From assembly GCF_001428005.1 (NCBI RefSeq), contig NZ_LMSB01000023.1:189396-253395 (forward strand): a stretch of 64,000 nucleotides of DNA, given 5' to 3'. Below the pieces are notes generated by a model that worked only from the letters and a program-made list of their open reading frames with translations, was not told the DNA's origin and ran no database searches. Within the stretch, counting starts at the first letter, position 1. Each line of letters starts with the position of its first letter. Shown here piece by piece: positions 29,228 to 36,713 of the stretch. Origin of the DNA: Arthrobacter sp. Soil736. GTDB lineage: Bacteria > Actinomycetota > Actinomycetes > Actinomycetales > Micrococcaceae. The translations under genes and the position numbers were made by a program.

Positions 29228-29241
29228 TGTTAGAATCAACA
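29228..29241. promoter_or_regulatory. TGTT-N6-AACA inverted repeat over a likely -10 box
   Basis: TGTT (29228-29231) and AACA (29238-29241) flank TAGAAT (29231-29236), which matches a -10 hexamer. The region just upstream also holds an ATGATCAT palindrome (29211-29218). Both are candidate operators for autoregulation by the DeoR-family protein that begins at 29284. Weak by itself because the arms are short. Confidence 0.3.
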
Positions 29242-29283
29242 AACGTCACTTTCCGGTGGCGCCTGGTTCCCTGAGAGGCTAGC

Positions 29284-30093
29284 ATGACCCGCACCGACCG
29301 ATTGACGGCAATCCTGGATCTCCTTGCCGAAACCGGGCAGGTGGAGGTCGATGAAATCGTCTCGCGGCTCGGCGTCTCGCCGGCCACGGCCCGGCGTGAC
29401 CTCGACAGCCTTGCGAAGCGGAGGCTGCTGAGCCGGACGCGCGGCGGGGCCACCACCGGCGCCCTGGCGTACGACCTTCCCGGCCGGTACAACCGGGACG
29501 ACCACGCCGCAGCCAAGCAGCAGATTGCCCTGGCGGCCTCGGCCCTCATCGCTCCCGGCATGGTGATCGGACTCTGCGGGGGCACCACCAGCACCGCGCT
29601 GGCCCAGATCCTGGCAACCCGGGAGGACCTCAACTCGCCGTCCAACCAGCCGACGCTGACGGTGGTCACCAACGCGATCAACATCGCTTCGCAGCTGGCC
29701 GTGCGGCCCAACATCAAGGTCATGGTGACCGGCGGCATCCTCAACCCGCGCTCCTACGAGCTCGTGGGGCCGTACACGGACATCATCATGCAGAAGGTGG
29801 TGCTGGACATCGCGTTCATCGGCGTCAACGGCATTGATGCCGAGGTGGGCCCCACCAACACCGGCGAAGGCGAGGCCTCCGTCAATGCGCTGCTGGCCAG
29901 CCGCGCCAGCGAGTCCTACGTCATCGCGGATTCCTCCAAGGTGGGCCGCCGGGCCTTCGCCACCATGGACGGCTACGAGTTCACCCGGCTGATTACCGAT
30001 TCCGGCATTTCCGCGGCGGACAAGGCGGCCTTCGAGGCCAGGGGCACCGAAGTGATCGTGGCGCCCGAGACGCCCCGGGCCCGGGCGCTCTGA
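29284..30093 (+). CDS. DeoR/GlpR-family transcriptional regulator
   Basis: A 269-residue repressor. The N-terminal winged helix (about 1-58) has TDRLTAILDLLAETGQVEVD and LGVSPATARRDLDSLAKRRL, the DeoR signature. The C-terminal sugar-phosphate-isomerase-like sensor domain includes GGTTSTALAQIL (about 99-110), VTNAINIASQLAV, and SSKVGRRAF. Proteins of this class respond to phosphorylated sugars. No sugar operon lies within the window, so its targets may be elsewhere. GAGAGG precedes the ATG. A 42-bp gap with a tandem repeat separates it from the convergent phosphatase gene. Confidence 0.9.
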   Translation: MTRTDRLTAILDLLAETGQVEVDEIVSRLGVSPATARRDLDSLAKRRLLSRTRGGATTGALAYDLPGRYNRDDHAAAKQQIALAASALIAPGMVIGLCGGTTSTALAQILATREDLNSPSNQPTLTVVTNAINIASQLAVRPNIKVMVTGGILNPRSYELVGPYTDIIMQKVVLDIAFIGVNGIDAEVGPTNTGEGEASVNALLASRASESYVIADSSKVGRRAFATMDGYEFTRLITDSGISAADKAAFEARGTEVIVAPETPRARAL

Positions 30094-30112
30094 AATAGGT
30101 CGCTCTGACCCG

Positions 30113-30145
30113 GTTCGCTAGAAGACCAAGTTCGCTAGAAGACCA
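30113..30145. repeat. 17-bp tandem duplication at the 3' end of the phosphatase gene
   Basis: The 16-base unit beginning at 30113 recurs at 30130 after one extra base. The duplicated unit includes the stop codon of the minus-strand histidine phosphatase gene, so the protein itself is unchanged. It looks like a recent slippage duplication. Confidence 0.7.
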
Positions 30146-30815
30146 CGGGCGGGGCGTCGAGCACCGTCTCGTCCACCCGGCGCTCAACCCACTGGGTGAA
30201 GGGTTGGTCCAGTTCGTATTTGCCCAGCTCAGTGCGGACCAGCATGCGGACCTCCGCGTTCTCCGGGTTGTTCAGCGACTCGAAGTATTCAACGGACCAG
30301 TGGAACCACCGCATGCAGAACAGGCGCATGGTCAGGCCGTGCGTTACCAGCAGGGTGTTGGGGGAGTAGTTGGGCTTTGACCAGTGGCGGTAGAGCGTCT
30401 CCATGAACGACGAAATGCGGTCATAGACGTCCGAGCCGGATTCGCCCTCCCGGAAACGGTAGAAGAAGTGCCCGTAGGCGTTGCGCAGCTCCTTCTGGTC
30501 TTCAATGTCGCCGGAGATCTGGAAGTTGGCCCAGTCCTGCTCGCGGAGGCGGGGCTCTTCGATCACCCGTTCCGTGAGGGAGCCCAGGTTCAGCGCCTCA
30601 AGGGTCTGGTACGCCCGCAGGTACGGCGAGACGTAGACGGACACCTCGCGGCCGTCCAGTTCGCGCCGGATGCGCTCGCCTGCCGCCTTGGCCTGTTCGA
30701 AGCCCAGGTCCGTCAGCGGGATCCGGTAGTCGGGCACCCTGTTGTAAATGGAGGTGTCGGCATTGGCGGCGGACTGGCCGTGCCGGATCATGATGATTTT
30801 CCCGGGCGCACTCAT
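30135..30815 (-). CDS. Histidine phosphatase (phosphoglycerate mutase superfamily)
   Basis: A 226-residue branch-1/2 histidine phosphatase. The catalytic motif is IIMIRHGQSAAN (about 7-18, phosphoacceptor His). The second Arg is in YVSPYLRAYQT, followed by the proton-donor Glu in LREQDWANFQ and the second catalytic His in LLVTHGLTMRL (about 163). ATG 30815 is chosen by homologous start position and a GGGGA upstream; a much longer frame to 31130 is antisense shadow of the next gene. Substrate is unknown. The CPBP gene diverges from it. Confidence 0.87.
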   Translation of the reverse strand: MSAPGKIIMIRHGQSAANADTSIYNRVPDYRIPLTDLGFEQAKAAGERIRRELDGREVSVYVSPYLRAYQTLEALNLGSLTERVIEEPRLREQDWANFQISGDIEDQKELRNAYGHFFYRFREGESGSDVYDRISSFMETLYRHWSKPNYSPNTLLVTHGLTMRLFCMRWFHWSVEYFESLNNPENAEVRMLVRTELGKYELDQPFTQWVERRVDETVLDAPPVVF

Positions 30816-30897
30816 AGTTCCCCAGCATAGGGCCCCGGCACAGGGCCGGGCCGGACCCAAACAGGAAAGTACCAGCAACTGCAGGCAAGATAGGAAC

Positions 30898-31677
30898 ATG
30901 TTGGTTCCTTCCCGCCGTCGCCTGCGGATCGAAGTCTGGATAGTCCTGGGGCTGTCACTGGGGCAGTCGGCCGTGTACTCGGTGGTCCAGTTGCTGGACA
31001 AGATGAGGCGCGCCCCGCTTGCCCAGGGCACGTCCACGCTGAACCGTTCGCAAAGCACGCGCGAATATTTCGACCTGACGTACCAGTTGCTGGACATCAT
31101 CTTTGCCCTCGTGCCGGTCCTGCTCGTCATCTACTTCATGACGGAGCACCGCCAGACGAAAGCCGGGGCAGGCTATGACACCGGCTCGGCCTTCCAAAAG
31201 CTCGGCTTCAACTTTGCCCGCCCGGGAAGGGACCTGCTGCAGGGCCTAGGCCTGGCCGCCCTGATCGGCGTCCCCTCGCTGGGACTCTACGCTGCCGGAC
31301 GGGCGCTGGGCATTACGACGGAGATAATCCCCAGCGCACTGGACGCCTACTGGTGGACCATCCCCGTCTTGATCCTCTCCGCCATGCGCCACGCCATCGT
31401 GGAGGAAGTCATTGTAGTGGGCTACCTCCTGGACCGCTTCGGCAAGTTCGGCTGGTCCACGCCGCTGGCCATCTTTGCCAGCTCCATGCTCCGCGGCAGC
31501 TACCACCTATACCAGGGGTTCGGGCCGTTCATCGGAAACGCCGTCATGGGCGTGGTGTTTGCCTGGATCTACACCAAAACCCGCCGGGTGATGCCGCTCG
31601 TCATTGCCCATGCGCTGCTGGACATCGTGGCGTTCGTAGGATTCAGCCTCTTCGGCAAGGCCGTGGGCTTGGGATAA
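30898..31677 (+). CDS. CPBP-family intramembrane protein with altered first motif
   Basis: A 259-residue protein with about seven hydrophobic segments, of the CPBP (CAAX prenyl protease/bacteriocin-processing) family. Motif 1 reads IVEEVIVVGYL (about 167-177): the two Glu are present, but the Arg of EExxxR is replaced by Val. The later motif positions GSYHLYQG and IAHALLD retain the metal-binding His residues. Such proteins are predicted glutamic-type intramembrane proteases, so the missing Arg may reduce or change activity. ATG 30898 has AGGA 4 bp upstream. The gene diverges from the histidine phosphatase and is followed by a hairpin. Confidence 0.85.
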   Translation: MLVPSRRRLRIEVWIVLGLSLGQSAVYSVVQLLDKMRRAPLAQGTSTLNRSQSTREYFDLTYQLLDIIFALVPVLLVIYFMTEHRQTKAGAGYDTGSAFQKLGFNFARPGRDLLQGLGLAALIGVPSLGLYAAGRALGITTEIIPSALDAYWWTIPVLILSAMRHAIVEEVIVVGYLLDRFGKFGWSTPLAIFASSMLRGSYHLYQGFGPFIGNAVMGVVFAWIYTKTRRVMPLVIAHALLDIVAFVGFSLFGKAVGLG

Positions 31678-31682
31678 AAGAA

Positions 31683-31734
31683 TTCGGCCGCCATCGGTGG
31701 GTGACGTCGTTGGCACCCGCTGATGGCGGCCGAA
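31683..31734. terminator. Hairpin terminator between CPBP and glyoxalase-like genes
   Basis: Arms 31683-31695 and 31722-31734 pair over 13 bp, and an inner GGGTG/CACCC extends the stem. GTTTTG follows on the plus strand. It lies a few bases after the CPBP stop, between convergent genes, and should work at least for the plus-strand gene. Confidence 0.7.
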
Positions 31735-31807
31735 GTTTTGGTGGCAGCGCGCTGCCGAACCCGGCTTCGTTGCCGGGTAGGGCTTGCTGCCGGAGGTGAA
31801 GGGCGCG

Positions 31808-32446
31808 TCAGATGGTGACGGCGCCCGCTGCGGTTTCAAACGTGACGGACAGGATGCCCGGGGTTCCGTGCGGGGCCACCCAATTGACGGCGACATCCTC
31901 CAGGGGCTTCTCGACAGGCTCGCCGAGCCACTCGGTGACCCGTTCGGCGGATCCCGCGATGGTGAGGCTGGACATCTTGACATTGCTGTCATAGGCATTG
32001 GACGGGTGAAGGGAAGGGTCGCCCTCCCACTTCAGCATGTACGGAACCTGCGGATCGGCGATGAGTCCGAGGATGCCGATCTGCTTCCATACCAGCTCGC
32101 GGCCGTCCGGGAACTTGCGGTTGCCGTTGACGGCGGCCCGGCCCAGGCGCTCCTCGAACGGGGCGAGGTCGTCCACTTCGACGCACCAGCCCATCCAGCC
32201 GCCGCCGGCAGCGGACCGGGCGCGGACAGCCTGCCCGAACGGGGCCTTGTCCGACGCCGGGTGGTCCAGCACTTCCACAACTTCCAAATACTTGTGTCCC
32301 GCGAGCGGGATAATCATGTTCCGGGTTCCAAACCGGGGATGCACTCCACCCTTGACGGCTTCGACGCCGAGGGCAGAGGAAATACGTTCGGTGGTGGCAG
32401 CCAGGCCATCGTGTTCACAGGCGTAAGAGACGTGATCCATGCGCAT
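31808..32446 (-). CDS. VOC/glyoxalase-like protein
   Basis: A 212-residue protein of the vicinal-oxygen-chelate (glyoxalase-3-like) superfamily. The first module begins RMDHVSYACEHDGLAATTERIS (first 20 residues contain the metal-type His). It continues through a HPRFGTRNMIIPLAGHKYLEVVEV-like strand pair, a hallmark of this domain. A second, more divergent half ends with SVTFETAAG. The chosen ATG at 32446 fits the domain start; the frame extends upstream to 32503 without support. No substrate can be assigned. Confidence 0.8.
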   Translation of the reverse strand: MRMDHVSYACEHDGLAATTERISSALGVEAVKGGVHPRFGTRNMIIPLAGHKYLEVVEVLDHPASDKAPFGQAVRARSAAGGGWMGWCVEVDDLAPFEERLGRAAVNGNRKFPDGRELVWKQIGILGLIADPQVPYMLKWEGDPSLHPSNAYDSNVKMSSLTIAGSAERVTEWLGEPVEKPLEDVAVNWVAPHGTPGILSVTFETAAGAVTI

Positions 32447-32568
32447 GCCATCATCTTGGCATTTTGTGACCGGGCTCTCAGCTAAGGCCACCCTAACCGT
32501 CATGGGATGTCCGGTTTCTGACGAAGTTCGTCATAATGCCGGGCGCGTGCAGGGGCTGTTTCTGCCTC

Positions 32569-32631
32569 GAGCACATCGATGACATTCTGGCCGATCTCGA
32601 CGCCGGCTTCCGCGCCGCCAAGGGCGTCTAA
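32569..32631 (+). pseudogene. metY: 3' relic of metY (O-acetylhomoserine sulfhydrylase)
   Basis: The last 20 codons before a TAA at 32629 read EHIDDILADLDAGFRAAKGV. This matches the usual C-terminal helix of O-acetylhomoserine sulfhydrylase (MetY) as I recall the family, where it follows S-V-G-[IL]. Upstream of the Glu the frame (CFCL) has a few substitutions relative to that SVGL motif, and the next upstream in-frame stop is at 32494, so nothing of the enzyme body remains. A strong terminator-like hairpin follows, and a SAM-IV riboswitch with metX lies beyond. Best explained as the tail of a deleted metY; a chance match over 20 residues is possible but unlikely. Confidence 0.6.
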
Positions 32632-32674
32632 GTTGTGTGATTCCCGGCCGTGGCGCGGCCGGGAGTCACACAAC
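32632..32674 (+). terminator. 18-bp hairpin after the metY relic
   Basis: Arms 32632-32649 and 32657-32674 pair along their length (one T-G wobble), with a 7-base loop. It starts immediately after the relic stop codon and before the riboswitch. It looks like the original terminator of metY, left behind after loss of the gene body. Confidence 0.75.
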
Positions 32675-32716
32675 CGTCACAATCTTTCCGTGGGCGGCGC
32701 CGTGTTTCGTAAACTT

Positions 32717-32830
32717 GGCCTAGGTCATGAGTGCCAGCAACAGCCCCGGCTTGCTGGCCGGCAACCCTCCTTTCGCGGCGGGGTGCCCCGGGTGAAGACC
32801 TGGCCTGCCGGTCAGTTGTCGGCGGGCAAG
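32717..32830 (+). promoter_or_regulatory. SAM-IV riboswitch upstream of metX
   Basis: The sequence matches the actinobacterial SAM-IV aptamer as known from the family: GGTCATGAGTGCCAGC, then GCCCCGGCTTGCTGGC, CGGCAACCCTCC, GCGGGGTGCCCCGGGTGA and the closing GACC. The P1 stem pairs 32717-32726 with 32797-32805 (one bulge). A downstream hairpin pairs about 32803-32810 with 32820-32827, close to the ribosome site of metX at 32837-32843. S-adenosylmethionine should bind and reduce metX expression, probably at translation initiation. Confidence 0.92.
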
Positions 32831-32850
32831 CGCGTAGAAGAGGTTTACCT

Positions 32851-33963
32851 ATGACGATTTCCGTCACCCGCACAGAAGTCCCGGACGGAACTGTCCAGTA
32901 CGTCAATATCGGCAGCCTTGAGCTTGAGGCCGGCGGGTTCCTTCCGGACGTGACCCTTGCCTATGAGACCTGGGGAACCCTGAACGAGGACGGCTCCAAT
33001 GCCATCCTCGTCCAGCATGCCCTCACCGGGAGCACCCACGTCACACGGGGGAGCGGGAATGAAGAAGGCTGGTGGGAGCAGCTGGCCGGACCGGGTGCCC
33101 CGGCTGACACGGACCGGTTCTTTGTGGTTTCCATCAACATCGTCGGCGGCTGCTACGGATCCACGGGACCGTCGTCGGCTGCGCCGGACGGCAGGCCGTG
33201 GGGGTCGCGCTTCCCGCTCGTGACGCTGCGGGACTCCACCGCCGCCGAGGCACGCCTCGCGGACCAGCTGGGCATCAGCAGCTGGTTCGCGGTGCTGGGC
33301 GGATCCATGGGCGGGGCCCGGGCGCTCGAGTGGGCCGTCACCTACCCGGAGCGCGTGCGCCGCTGCGGCGTCATTGCGGTCGGCGCCAGCAGCACCGCCG
33401 AACAGATCGCCTTCGCCCAGGCGCAGACGCTTGCCATCAGGCAGGACCCCAACTTCAACGGCGGGGACTACTACGGCGGCCCGCTGCCCGAAGACGGGCT
33501 GGCATTGGCCCGGCGGATCGCACACATCACGTACCGTTCCGCTTACGAATTCGATTTCAGGTTCGGCAGGAACGCCCAGGCATCCGAAACTCCGCTCGAG
33601 GCGGAATCCCTGGGGGTCCGCGGCCGGTACCAGGTGGAAAGCTACCTGGACCACCAGGGGAGCAAGCTCGTGCGGCGTTTTGATGCCAACAGCTATATCG
33701 CCATCACCGAAACACTGATGAGCCACGACATCTGCCGCGGACGGGGGACCCTGAAGGAAGCGCTTTCCAGGACCACCGCCGATTTCTTCGTTGCCGCCGT
33801 GGACACGGACCGGCTGTACTTCCCGGCCCAGTCCCACGAGCTCGCCGAAGCGCTGCCCGGCGACGTCGATGTCCATCTGATCGAGGCGCCCATCGGCCAC
33901 GACGGCTTCCTCACGGACATTGGGCAGCTTAACGCCCAGCTCAGGGCCTACTTCCTGGCCTAG
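32851..33963 (+). CDS. metX: Homoserine O-acetyltransferase
   Basis: A 370-residue alpha/beta-hydrolase-fold enzyme that transfers acetyl from acetyl-CoA to L-homoserine, the first step of methionine synthesis. Typical segments are LAYETWGTLN, NAILVQHALTGSTHV and VVSINIVGGCYGSTGPSS. The nucleophile is in VLGGSMGGARALEW (Ser about 151), and the catalytic His is in IGHDGFLTD (about 350). The ATG at 32851 follows AGAAGAGG. Expression is under the SAM-IV riboswitch. The metY partner gene usually beside it is missing here except for its apparent 3' relic. Confidence 0.96.
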   Translation: MTISVTRTEVPDGTVQYVNIGSLELEAGGFLPDVTLAYETWGTLNEDGSNAILVQHALTGSTHVTRGSGNEEGWWEQLAGPGAPADTDRFFVVSINIVGGCYGSTGPSSAAPDGRPWGSRFPLVTLRDSTAAEARLADQLGISSWFAVLGGSMGGARALEWAVTYPERVRRCGVIAVGASSTAEQIAFAQAQTLAIRQDPNFNGGDYYGGPLPEDGLALARRIAHITYRSAYEFDFRFGRNAQASETPLEAESLGVRGRYQVESYLDHQGSKLVRRFDANSYIAITETLMSHDICRGRGTLKEALSRTTADFFVAAVDTDRLYFPAQSHELAEALPGDVDVHLIEAPIGHDGFLTDIGQLNAQLRAYFLA

Positions 33964-33987
33964 GCGCCGCTGCGCACAGCGGCGCCT
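33962..33987 (+). terminator. 11-bp hairpin overlapping the metX stop
   Basis: AGGCGCCGCTG (33962-33972) and CAGCGGCGCCT (33977-33987) form a perfect stem with a 4-base loop. It begins within the metX stop codon. No T-tract follows, so termination may be partial. Confidence 0.55.
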
Positions 33988-34000
33988 GCCGCCGCCGGAA

Positions 34001-34016
34001 TGTGCATTTATGCAGA
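34001..34016. promoter_or_regulatory. TGCAT-TT-ATGCA palindrome before the MHS transporter
   Basis: The core TGCATTTATGCA sits 142 bp before the transporter ATG, inside TGTGCATTTATGCAGA. The same TGCAT-NN-ATGCA architecture recurs at 37643-37658 next to the LysR gene of this cluster. A shared operator for that regulator is the simplest reading. Confidence 0.55.
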
Positions 34017-34157
34017 TGCGTTCTGCACTTTTTGGCGTTGAGCTTGCACCAATGGCAGACCATACTCGTTGGAACCGGCGCTTCGTGGTGCACATCACAC
34101 ACGTACGCCACTGACTGGTCCCATGGGCGTCGAAGAAGACCCCGAAGGAGTTCACTA

Positions 34158-35540
34158 ATGAGTACGGATAACTCCGCCGCAAGGCGCGTAGAGGAAACCG
34201 ATGTCAAGGCATCTGGCCTGAAAAAAGTCGTCACGGCCTCCATGGCCGGCACCGTGGTTGAGTGGTACGAGTTCTTCCTCTACGCCTCGGCAGCCACCCT
34301 GGTGTTCGGCAAGATGTTCTTCCCCAATTCCGGCACGGAGCTGGACGGCATCATTGCCGCGTTCGTCACGTACGCCGTCGGCTTCGTGGCGCGCCCGATC
34401 GGCGGCATCGTCTTTGGCCACTTCGGCGACAAGTTCGGCCGCAAGCAGCTCCTGCAGCTCAGCATCGTCCTGGTGGGTGTCGCCACCTTCCTGATGGGCT
34501 GCCTGCCGACCTTCGCGCAGATCGGCTACTGGGCACCGGCCCTGCTGGTCTTCCTGCGCTTCGTGCAGGGCTTCGCCGTCGGCGGTGAATGGGGCGGCGC
34601 CGTCCTGCTCGTGGCCGAACACAGCCCGAGCAAGTCGCGCGGGTTCTGGTCCAGCTGGCCGCAGTCCGCCGTCCCGATGGGCAACCTGCTCGCCACCGGC
34701 GTGCTGTTCACCCTGTCCTCCACGCTGTCGCAGGCCGACTTCCTCGGCTGGGGCTGGCGCGTGGCCTTCTGGCTGTCGGCCGTAATCGTCATCATCGGCT
34801 ACTACATCCGCACCAAGGTCCAGGATGCCCCGATCTTCCTCGAAGCGCGCAAGGAAGTCACGGTCGAAAAGAAGGGCTACGGCGTCGCCGAGGTCTTCCG
34901 CCGGTACCCCCGGGGCGTCTTCACCGCCATGGGCCTGCGCTTCGCGGAGAACATCCTCTACTACCTCGTGGTGACCTTCTCCATCACCTACCTGAAGGTT
35001 GTGGTCCAGACCGACACGTCGCGGATCCTGCTGCTCCTGCTGGTGGCGCACTTCATCCACTTCTGCGCCGTGCCGATGGTCGGCAAGCTCTCCGACTCCC
35101 TTGGCCGCAAGCCGGTCTACATGGCAGGCGCCATCCTCGGCGGAACCTGGGGCTTCTTCGCCTTCCCGATGATGGACACCAAGAACGACATGATCATCCT
35201 CGCCGCGATCACCATCGGGCTGCTGTTCCACGCCCTGATGTACGCGGGACAGCCGTCGATCATGGCGGAAATGTTCCCCACCCGGATGCGCTACTCCGGC
35301 GTTTCCCTCGGGTACCAGGTGACGTCCATTGTTGCCGGTTCGCTGGCGCCGATCATCGCCACGGCGCTGCTGGGCAGCTTCAAGTCCTCCGTTCCGGTGG
35401 CCCTGTACCTGCTGGCAGCCTGCGTCGTGACCGCTGTCTCGGTGTACTTCCTCAAGGAAACCCGCGGCATCTCGCTCCACGACGTTGACGCCGCCGACGC
35501 CCAGGGCACCGCCGATCTCCTGGCGGCCGGCAGGAAGTAG
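34158..35540 (+). CDS. MHS-family MFS transporter (carboxylate:H+ symporter type)
   Basis: A 460-residue transporter with about twelve transmembrane segments, of the metabolite:H+ symporter (MHS) branch of the major facilitator superfamily. Hallmarks are GTVVEWYEFFLYASAATLVF at the N-terminus, FGDKFGRKQLLQLSI in the loop between helices 2 and 3, RFVQGFAVGGEWGGAVLLVAE, and MFPTRMRYSGVSLGYQ in the second half. Relatives carry dicarboxylates, proline/betaine or aromatic acids. ATG 34158 has AGGAG 8 bp upstream. The neighbours suggest uptake of an acid degraded through mmsA/mmsB, which is an inference. Confidence 0.9.
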   Translation: MSTDNSAARRVEETDVKASGLKKVVTASMAGTVVEWYEFFLYASAATLVFGKMFFPNSGTELDGIIAAFVTYAVGFVARPIGGIVFGHFGDKFGRKQLLQLSIVLVGVATFLMGCLPTFAQIGYWAPALLVFLRFVQGFAVGGEWGGAVLLVAEHSPSKSRGFWSSWPQSAVPMGNLLATGVLFTLSSTLSQADFLGWGWRVAFWLSAVIVIIGYYIRTKVQDAPIFLEARKEVTVEKKGYGVAEVFRRYPRGVFTAMGLRFAENILYYLVVTFSITYLKVVVQTDTSRILLLLLVAHFIHFCAVPMVGKLSDSLGRKPVYMAGAILGGTWGFFAFPMMDTKNDMIILAAITIGLLFHALMYAGQPSIMAEMFPTRMRYSGVSLGYQVTSIVAGSLAPIIATALLGSFKSSVPVALYLLAACVVTAVSVYFLKETRGISLHDVDAADAQGTADLLAAGRK

Positions 35541-35552
35541 GCAGGATTCCCC

Positions 35553-36671
35553 ATGCGAGCAGCAGTCCTCTATTCCACCGTCCCGTCCGGAACCAGCTAC
35601 ACCGAGGCGCAGCCCCTCGTGGTGCAGGACCTGGACCGGCCGGAGCCCCGCGCCGGCGAGCTGGGCATCGACATCACCTACTCCAGCCTGTGCCACTCGG
35701 ACCTCTCCGTGGTGGACGGCTCCCGGGTCCGGCCCCTCCCCATGGCGCTGGGGCATGAGGCCGTGGGGCGGGTCGCGGCCGTGGGGGAGGGCGTTGCCGA
35801 CATCTCCGTCGGCGACCACGTGGTGCTGGTCTTCGTGCCGAGCTGCGGTGACTGCCGGGCATGTAAGGCCGGCCGCCCCGCCCTCTGCCACCGGGCCGCG
35901 GAAGTCAACGGTTCCGGCGACCTCCTGCACGGTGAGGCATTGCTGCGGACGCCGTCCGGCGAGCGGATCAACCACCACCTGGGCGTATCGGCGTTCGCCG
36001 ATTACGCCGTCGTGGCACGGGAGTCCGTGGTGGCCATTGACGACGACGTCCCCGACACCGTGGCGGCGATGTTCGGCTGCGCCGTGCTCACCGGCATGGG
36101 GGCCGTCCTCAACACTGCAGCGGTCGACGCCGGCCAGTCGGTTGCCGTCTTCGGGCTGGGTGCCGTGGGGCTCTCCGCCGTCATGGCGGCGTCGCTCGCC
36201 GGGGCTTCGGCCGTGATCGCCATCGACCCCAACACCAGCAAGCACCAGCTGGCCCTCGACTGCGGCGCGACGGCGGTGGGCACCCCGGATGATGCCGCCG
36301 GGCTGATAGCGGCGGCCACCGGAGACGGCGTGGACGTTGCCATCGAGGCCGTGGGTTCCGCCGGTGTGATCGCATCGTGCCTGGAGCGGGTGACGAGGGG
36401 CGGAGCCGTGGTCTCGGTGGGCCTGCCGAACCCGTCCGCCGAGCTGACCGTCCCGGCGCTGCAGTTCGCGGGTGCGGGCAAGCGGCTGCTGGGCTCCTAC
36501 ATGGGCGACGCCGTTCCCGGGCGCGATATCCCGCTCTATCTGGGCTACTGGCGCGACGGCCGGCTGCCGGTCGAGCTCCTGCACACCGACACCAGGCCGC
36601 TGGCCGAAATCAACGAAGGGCTGGACGCCCTCGCCGCCGGGCAAGTGGTCCGGCGGCTGTTCCAGGCGTGA
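35553..36671 (+). CDS. Zinc-dependent alcohol dehydrogenase
   Basis: A 372-residue medium-chain dehydrogenase of the class III/benzyl-alcohol-like type. The catalytic-zinc ligands are in LCHSDLSVVDGSR (Cys about 48) and MALGHEAVGRV (His, Glu about 70). The structural-zinc cluster is CGDCRACKAGRPALC (about 100-114). The coenzyme motif is VFGLGAVGLSAVMAA (about 199-213), with Asp in VIAIDPNTS, which suits NAD. It starts 12 bp after the transporter stop, so the two are an operon. The likely substrate is an alcohol or hydroxyacid-derived compound. Confidence 0.88.
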   Translation: MRAAVLYSTVPSGTSYTEAQPLVVQDLDRPEPRAGELGIDITYSSLCHSDLSVVDGSRVRPLPMALGHEAVGRVAAVGEGVADISVGDHVVLVFVPSCGDCRACKAGRPALCHRAAEVNGSGDLLHGEALLRTPSGERINHHLGVSAFADYAVVARESVVAIDDDVPDTVAAMFGCAVLTGMGAVLNTAAVDAGQSVAVFGLGAVGLSAVMAASLAGASAVIAIDPNTSKHQLALDCGATAVGTPDDAAGLIAAATGDGVDVAIEAVGSAGVIASCLERVTRGGAVVSVGLPNPSAELTVPALQFAGAGKRLLGSYMGDAVPGRDIPLYLGYWRDGRLPVELLHTDTRPLAEINEGLDALAAGQVVRRLFQA

Positions 36672-36713
36672 CGCCGGCCCGCCGTCGTGCGCTGTTCAGC
36701 CCTCATGCACAGT

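Noticed and set aside
29199..29229. CAGATG and CATCTG arms upstream of the DeoR-type gene as a terminator
   Set aside because: The arms are only 6 bp with a 19-bp loop, and no T-run follows; a weak operator is a better but still unproven reading.
34155..36644. An 829-residue minus-strand frame opposite the MHS transporter and ADH
   Set aside because: It spans two genes with strong family motifs and an intergenic boundary. It is an antisense shadow of high-GC codon use.
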